A stretch of DNA of 64,000 bases from Acidimicrobiia bacterium. Its GTDB lineage: Bacteria > Actinomycetota > Acidimicrobiia > Spongiisociales > Spongiisociaceae. The stretch's first letter is position 1. Every line of letters begins with the position of its first letter. The stretch lies in the NCBI GenBank assembly GCA_011523635.1, contig WTGI01000043.1, positions 1-64,000 on the forward strand, read 5' to 3'. Made by a program: the position numbers and the translations under genes. Of this stretch, positions 59,795 through 64,000 are shown piece by piece. The notes beneath the pieces were generated by a model. That model ran no database searches and was not told the DNA's origin. It was given only the letters and a program-made list of their open reading frames with translations.

Positions 59795-60271
59795 CTAGTA
59801 ACCCGCGCACTTCCCGGACTCGTGTGTCCCGTCATGGTTCGTGCCTGGGTGGGTGTGCTTCGGGTGTCCCGCGTGCCAATGGGTACAAGTTCCCGAAGGT
59901 GGCGGCGTGGTCGTGGTAGTTGTAGTGGTCGTGACCTCAACTTCGTCCGCAACCATGCTGTGGAGTAGTGCCATCATGTCGGCGCGGGTGAAGTCCGGGT
60001 TGCTGAACTGATCGTCACCGTTGGCACCGAGCACCTGGTCGTAGAACCGTGCCATGAAGATCAGGGCATGACTCCGGCTCAACGGCTCATCCGGCCGAAA
60101 CGTACCGTCTCCATACCCGAGGGTAATCTCGTTATCCGCTGCCCACTCGATAGCTTCCACGGGGTGGTCGTGTGTCACATCGGTGAACCGACTGTGGGCC
60201 GCGAGAGCGCCGCCTGCGATAACCAGGACCATCAGGCCACCTAATACCCACCCAAACTTCTTACGCCTCAT
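59795..60271 (-). CDS. SLH-domain membrane-anchored protein with His-rich tail
   Basis: 158 residues from the ATG at 60271 (MRRKKFGWVLGGLMVLVIAGGALAAHS); the frame is open to 60403. A hydrophobic N-terminal signal or anchor, one SLH-type repeat (FTDVTHDHPVEAIEWAADNEITLGYGDGTFRPDEPLSRSHALIFMARFY), part of a second (FTRADMMALLHSMV), a run of nine or ten Thr, then a His-rich end (HWHAGHPKHTHPGTNHDGTHES). SLH repeats attach proteins to the cell surface. The His-rich tail could bind metal. It lies inside the element remnant, beside the portal relic. Confidence 0.75.
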   Translation of the reverse strand: MRRKKFGWVLGGLMVLVIAGGALAAHSRFTDVTHDHPVEAIEWAADNEITLGYGDGTFRPDEPLSRSHALIFMARFYDQVLGANGDDQFSNPDFTRADMMALLHSMVADEVEVTTTTTTTTTPPPSGTCTHWHAGHPKHTHPGTNHDGTHESGKCAGY

Positions 60272-60326
60272 TTGATGGCCCTCCGGTCTTCGGTCAAGCG
60301 ATGAATTTAGTCGCCTCTCACCCGTC

Positions 60327-61318
60327 TCAGGATGAGAGATCACGCCCAGCCGTTCCATCTGTTCCACCAGATCCTCCTTTTTCGAGATCGAGGCCCACGG
60401 CATCCGCCGCCGTCTCGAAGGTTGCTCCCGCCTCGATCAGGCTGGCGATCGCCCTAGCGTTGCCCGTCACGTCCGAGGCCCTGAGCCCTCTCCAGGACAG
60501 GGAGACGTCTTGCCCCATCTTCCGGGCCAGTTCCTCGGTCACCAGATCCCCAAGAGGCGATATCACGCCGTGAAATGTGATGCGCCATGCTTCCCGCAGA
60601 GCCGCCGAGTCACTGGATCCGAACCCGAACATTTGCGGGGGGATACCGCACGCCGCCAAGACCTCCCGGGTAGCCGATTCGCAGAGCTTCACCAGAGCAT
60701 CCGGGGGAGAGGCCCCGAGCCGTTGAGGTGTCCAGCCTCCGCTCGGTGACGTCTGCGGGGCTTGTTCGGTCCACTGGCCGCTCGATTGCGATTCCACCAC
60801 CGCCAGGGCCCTGGCGAGAGTCTTCAGGTCTTCCTTCAGCTTCCGCACGGTCGGGTCTTCCCCGTCGACCGGGATCGGCAACAGGTAGCCCCTAGTCCCT
60901 GCCACCTCGTCTCCTAGAGCGTGCACCAGCTCGGCCGAGAGCCGCCCGGCCATAGCCGCCGACTCGATCGGGCCGACCCCGTACCAGGCCGCTCCGGGTG
61001 GGTGGAATAGCGAAGGTGGATCACGTCCTGGGCCCGATACGTCTTCCGGGTCCCGCCGTCCGGGCCCGCCAGTTCGACCGAACAACGCCAGGACTCCGGG
61101 TCATAGGTTCCCGTGATATCCCATGAGGAAGCAGGAACCAGCCGGAGATCCCCTGTGGCAACCAGGACAACCTCACCGCCCCGGATCAGCGCCCGGCCCG
61201 CCATTGCTCTGGTCCTGGTGTCGAAGGCTCTCCGGATTACCCAGGGCGACCGCACCGTCTCGAAAGTTCCCCCTGGATCGGCATCTCCCCTGCTAACGGC
61301 CTGATTTTGAGACAACAT
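60327..61318 (-). pseudogene. Phage portal protein (HK97 type), frameshifted remnant
   Basis: Two frames together make about 330 portal residues. From 61318: LRLVPASSWDITGTYDPESWRCSVELAG and YRAQDVIHLRYSTHPERP. Then, from about 61005 in the other frame: AAWYGVGPIESAAMAGRLSAELVHALGDEVAGTRGYLLPI, LVKLCESATREVLAACGIPPQMFGFGSSDS and LTASDVTGNARAIASL-type sequence near the end. One missing base in the CACCCGGAGC run near 61006 explains the shift. The N-terminal part is missing, cut off at the tRNA-Ala end. It shows a tailed-phage genome was once here. Confidence 0.8.
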
Positions 61319-61341
61319 GGGACGAAAGGTCTTCGTGGTGG

Positions 61342-61415
61342 TGGAGCTGAGGGGATTTGAACCCCTGACCCCCTCGTTGCGAACGAGGTGCTCTGCCGAA
61401 CTGAGCTACAGCCCC
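61342..61415 (-). tRNA. tRNA-Ala (anticodon CGC)
   Basis: On the minus strand a full cloverleaf: acceptor GGGGCTG/CAGCTCC with the G3-U70 pair of alanine tRNAs, D-arm GCTC/GAGC, anticodon arm CCTCG-TTCGCAA-CGAGG (anticodon CGC, reading GCG), T-arm AGGGG-TTCAAAT-CCCCT and discriminator A. CCA follows in the DNA (61339-61341). 74 bases. Confidence 0.93.
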
Positions 61416-61473
61416 TGGAGGAGCCTCCATTCTACCCGCCTCTCAGGCGGGGAAACACAACCGGGGAAGGAAC

Positions 61474-62112
61474 TCAATCAGGCTCGCGCCGGGTGTGGAA
61501 GGCGGCAATGTCCTGCCGGAGACGGTCCGCCACCAGGGCCGAGGTCAGATCGGCCCTGCTCCGTTCCGTGAGGCTGCGGGCGACGTCGGTGGTACGGCGC
61601 AGGCCGCCGGTCATGCCGTCGGGATAGTCGAGCGAGGCCAGGAGGTCCACCACCTCGTCCATGATCTCCAGCAGCCGCTCCGCCTCGGCGAAATCTCCCG
61701 CTCTCAGCTGATCGAGGAGCCTGCGCCTCAACTCCCCCACGGCTTCGCCCAGGCCGTTGAGATAGGGCGCCATCCGCGTTCCCAACTCCGAGGCCGCCGG
61801 AAGCTCGTCCCCCCTGGCCATGGCCAGGAACAGATGCGCCTCGGCGTACTCCTTGGCCGCGTCGTTGAGGATCCCGATCCTGATGTCGGGATGATCTGCG
61901 ATGGCGGCGGCCGATTCGGCCAGCAATTTCCCGGCCTCGGCCAGCATCGCCCCGGCTTCGTTCAACTCACCCCGATGACCGGCGCGGATCGCCTTGGCGG
62001 ACAACCGAATGACCCGCCGCCCGTTGGAGATAGCCACCTCCCGGGCCGCGAACTTGGGATCCAACTCGGCTCGCGCCGCCTTCTCGATGGGGGACAGGTC
62101 TGGCTTGCTCAC
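61474..62112 (-). CDS. Translin-family protein
   Basis: 212 residues, nearly all helical. The pattern RVIRLSAKAIRAGHRGE, ILNDAAKEYAEAHLFL, PYLNGLGEAVGELRRRLLDQLRAGDFAEAERLLEIMDEVVDLLASLDYPDGMTGGLRRTTDVARSLTERSRADLT is that of translin and its bacterial and archaeal relatives. Eukaryotic translin/TRAX bind and trim RNA as ring oligomers. The bacterial members are little studied; some databases mislabel them as haloacid dehalogenases. The start ATG at 62112 lies just beyond the shortened MITE-like copy, so its promoter would overlap that element. Confidence 0.82.
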   Translation of the reverse strand: MSKPDLSPIEKAARAELDPKFAAREVAISNGRRVIRLSAKAIRAGHRGELNEAGAMLAEAGKLLAESAAAIADHPDIRIGILNDAAKEYAEAHLFLAMARGDELPAASELGTRMAPYLNGLGEAVGELRRRLLDQLRAGDFAEAERLLEIMDEVVDLLASLDYPDGMTGGLRRTTDVARSLTERSRADLTSALVADRLRQDIAAFHTRREPD

Positions 62113-62118
62113 CGGGAT

Positions 62119-62199
62119 CTAGTGGTCTACCCGAGAAACGACTTGGTGTGTTCCGGCGGCCATCGACCTTCTCCGGACAGACGGATGGGCGGGCACTAG
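62119..62199. mobile_element. MITE-like element, copy 4 (internally deleted, diverged)
   Basis: 81 bp beginning CTAGTGGTCT (62119-62128) and ending GGCACTAG. The left part follows copy 3 (TGGTCT, GAAAC, GGCGGCCATCG), the middle is missing and the right end is diverged (CAGACGG). As with copy 3 the terminal CTAG contains the TAG stop of the neighbouring gene, here at 62196-62198. Confidence 0.5.
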
Positions 62200-62666
62200 T
62201 GGCGCTGCACGACCTTTATCGCCGAGTAGTCGCGGGTGGGGGCAACGTAGTCATGGTCGGCGAACAGGGCGTTCACGTCTTCGCGGAAAGCCCGTATCCG
62301 GCGCAGCATCATGATGTACCAGACGAACACCGCATCCGCGATGACGTGTATCAGGAGCATCCACAGGCTATTGAGAACGAACCAGCCGGCCAGGCTGGCT
62401 ACGGCAGCGCCAAAGAGAACCGCCGCCGCCCGGCGCCGGCGGGCCAGCACGGCTTCTCGATGGGAAACGGTGTTGTCCTCCTCGCCCGACCGGGCCAGGA
62501 CCCGCCCCATCATGCGGCCCATTCCGGCTTCGGAGTTCGATCGCTGGAGGGGTCGGAAATCCGGGCGTGTGGCGCTTGGGTTTTGAGTGGCGCGATCGGC
62601 CCACCATCTTGGGATGAGGAACATAGCCCAGACAGCCGCGACTGCCAGAAATAGAGCCCAAGGCAT
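62196..62666 (-). CDS. Small membrane protein of unknown function
   Basis: 156 residues. A membrane helix at the start (WALFLAVAAVWAMFLIPRWW), a charged stretch with HREAVLARRRR, then two helices (AAAVLFGAAVASLAGWFVL and LWMLLIHVIADAVFVWYIMML) and a C-terminal cytoplasmic tail. No catalytic motif. Similar small proteins with this plan lie beside molybdopterin genes in other actinomycetes, to my recollection. Its stop falls in the CTAG end of the MITE-like copy. Confidence 0.75.
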   Translation of the reverse strand: MPWALFLAVAAVWAMFLIPRWWADRATQNPSATRPDFRPLQRSNSEAGMGRMMGRVLARSGEEDNTVSHREAVLARRRRAAAVLFGAAVASLAGWFVLNSLWMLLIHVIADAVFVWYIMMLRRIRAFREDVNALFADHDYVAPTRDYSAIKVVQRH

Positions 62667-62777
62667 GTCCGAGGCCGTCTCCCGGATCCGCTAACCGGGA
62701 GTGCAGCTTATACCCGAGCCGGGCGGAAGCCAAGGATTTCAGGACCCGGGTTAGCCTCCGCGGCGGCGGGGGGTGGG

Positions 62778-63266
62778 CTACCCGCCGAGACCGGGGGCGG
62801 ACCACTCTCCCGACCGTCCGCCCGCCTTGTGCAGCAGACGCACGCTCTCGATCCGGGCGCCCCGCTCCACCCCTTTGATCATGTCGTACAGGGTCAGCGC
62901 CGCCACGGCCGCCGCGGTCATGGCCTCCATCTCCACCCCGGTACGGTCGGCGTTGCGCACCGTCGTCCGGATGCGGGCCGCTGAGGAGACCCTGTCAATC
63001 TCTACCGCCACCTCGGACAGCGAGATCGGATGGCACAGCGGGATGAGGTCCGAGGTCTTCTTGGCGCCCATGATCCCGGCCAGGCGGGCAGTGCCGATGG
63101 CATCGCCCTTGGGCAGGGCACCCTCGAAGATCAGGTCGAGCGTGGCGCCGGACATGGACACCCGGGCTTCTGCGGTGGCCAGACGTTCCGTAACCGCCTT
63201 GTCCCCCACGTCGACCATCCTGACTCGGCCCCGGGCGTCGGTGTGGGTCAGGCCTCGCTCACCCAT
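62778..63266 (-). CDS. moaC: Cyclic pyranopterin monophosphate synthase MoaC
   Basis: 162 residues from the ATG at 63266; the frame is open to 63374. [27 protein letters not shown] at the start, [29 protein letters not shown] with the conserved Lys and CHP, and [23 protein letters not shown] are all MoaC signatures. It converts the MoaA product to cyclic pyranopterin monophosphate for molybdenum cofactor. It overlaps the 3' end of moeA by eight bases and the two are likely co-transcribed. Confidence 0.95.
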   Translation of the reverse strand: MGERGLTHTDARGRVRMVDVGDKAVTERLATAEARVSMSGATLDLIFEGALPKGDAIGTARLAGIMGAKKTSDLIPLCHPISLSEVAVEIDRVSSAARIRTTVRNADRTGVEMEAMTAAAVAALTLYDMIKGVERGARIESVRLLHKAGGRSGEWSAPGLGG

Positions 63267-64000
63267 CGAGAACCTCCGATGCGGTCCGAGCCTCCGGCGA
63301 CCGGAACAGCTCGATAGTGATCGGGTCACCGGCCTGCACCCTCCCGGTGCCCACGGGAATGACCGCGAAGGCATCGGCCCGGGCCAGCGCGGAGAGGACG
63401 TTGGACGACTGCCCGCCGCTGCTCCGGGCCAGCGTTACCCCGTCCTCGACTTCGGTGAACACTCGGGCGAAGACCGTCTTGGCCGGATCGGTCCGCCAGG
63501 CCCCGGCGGCCCGGGCCTCGGCCTGGGCACGGAACACGGCCCGGCATCCCATCATTTGCAGGAGGGCGGGGCGGGCGAACTGCTCGAACGCCACCATCAC
63601 CGACACAGGATTGCCGGGCAAGCCCAGAAGGGGCGTCCCCTCGATGTGGCCGAAGGCGAAGGGCTTGGCGGGCTGCATCGCCACCTTCCAGAAGTCGATC
63701 GTGCCGAGTTCCCGGAGGATGATCTTCACGAGGTCGTACTCCCCCATCGACACGCCGCCCGACGTCAGCACCATGTCGGCCTCACCGGCGCCCCGCTCCA
63801 GGGTGTTACGGAGCACGTCGGCGTCGTCTCCCACGATGCCCAGGTCGACGACCTCCACCCCCAACTCGTCCAGCATGGCCGCCAGGAGCGGCCGGTTGGT
63901 GTCCCGGATCTGGCCTGGACCCAGGTTCCCGGTCTCCGGCGGCAGGACCTCGTCTCCCGTGGACAGCATCGCCACCCTGGGCCGGCGATGCACTCTCGGG
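63259..64000 (-). CDS. moeA: Molybdopterin molybdenumtransferase MoeA, C-terminal part (partial)
   Basis: The frame runs off the window end. 247 residues are visible: [44 protein letters not shown], the MPT-binding [12 protein letters not shown] and [16 protein letters not shown], then the C-terminal domain that closes MoeA. MoeA inserts molybdate into adenylated molybdopterin. The first ~170 residues lie beyond 64000. Continuing readthrough into the moaC gene by eight bases implies coupling. Confidence 0.95.
   Translation of the reverse strand, partial: PRVHRRPRVAMLSTGDEVLPPETGNLGPGQIRDTNRPLLAAMLDELGVEVVDLGIVGDDADVLRNTLERGAGEADMVLTSGGVSMGEYDLVKIILRELGTIDFWKVAMQPAKPFAFGHIEGTPLLGLPGNPVSVMVAFEQFARPALLQMMGCRAVFRAQAEARAAGAWRTDPAKTVFARVFTEVEDGVTLARSSGGQSSNVLSALARADAFAVIPVGTGRVQAGDPITIELFRSPEARTASEVLDG

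Noticed and set aside
61342..61415. A tRNA with anticodon GCG and an alanine acceptor stem, a possible code change
   Set aside because: This came from reading the loop on the wrong strand. The correct minus-strand loop is TTCGCAA, anticodon CGC, an ordinary tRNA-Ala.

Overview
The window looks like a chromosomal segment of a high-GC actinomycete, most probably an uncultured lineage of class Acidimicrobiia. This rests on gene content: F420-type oxidoreductases, NMT1-like binding lipoproteins with Thr/Ala/Pro-rich linkers, GTG and TTG starts behind strong Shine-Dalgarno sequences, and many amidohydrolase, CoA-ligase and short-chain dehydrogenase genes. No rRNA gene and no CRISPR array was seen. 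One tRNA, tRNA-Ala(CGC), is present.

Region 1 (1-13.4 kb) is a defence island. A type I restriction-modification locus (end of hsdM, hsdS, hsdR) is split between hsdS and hsdR by an ApeA-like HEPN protein, a broken PIN toxin, and an AbiEii-type nucleotidyltransferase overlapping a zinc-ribbon/HTH protein. Beyond hsdR lie a lipase-like two-domain protein, an unusual pair (HAM1-like + P-loop kinase + winged-helix fusion with a GHMP-kinase-fold beta-RFAP-synthase-like protein), and an antitoxin beside a decayed PIN toxin.

Region 2 (13.4-36 kb) holds catabolic and transport genes. It has three sets of nitrate/sulfonate/NMT1-type ABC importer parts (two separate permease pairs, one fused double permease, two binding lipoproteins) but one ATPase. 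Interleaved are an NDP-forming acyl-CoA ligase, a PhyH dioxygenase, two SDRs, a 3-hydroxyacyl-CoA dehydrogenase, an enolase-superfamily enzyme and four of five paralogous ~300-aa amidohydrolases. Only one of the five keeps the full set of expected active-site residues.

Region 3 (36-59.5 kb) carries more catabolic genes. The most striking is an operon-like run of an AtzA/TrzN-type hydrolase, a BKACE enzyme, a GrdE-like protein and a GrdB-like protein. The GrdB-like frame runs through an in-frame UGA at 43448-43450, at the place where reductase selenoproteins B carry selenocysteine, and a SECIS-like hairpin follows it. Also here are an AAC(2')-like acetyltransferase, a MazF toxin pair, a GcvT-family protein, a PLP decarboxylase, a binding protein with no signal peptide, two tandem AtzA/TrzN-type hydrolases and a phosphotriesterase-family enzyme.

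Region 4 (59.5-64 kb) contains a prophage remnant: a frameshifted portal gene and a small SLH-domain protein between tRNA-Ala(CGC) and a 25-bp copy of that tRNA's 3' end. Beyond the tRNA are a translin-family gene, a membrane protein, moaC and the 3' part of moeA.

A ~165-bp MITE-like element with 11-15 bp terminal inverted repeats occurs three times (19.8, 36.0 and 44.7 kb), with a shortened copy at 62.1 kb.
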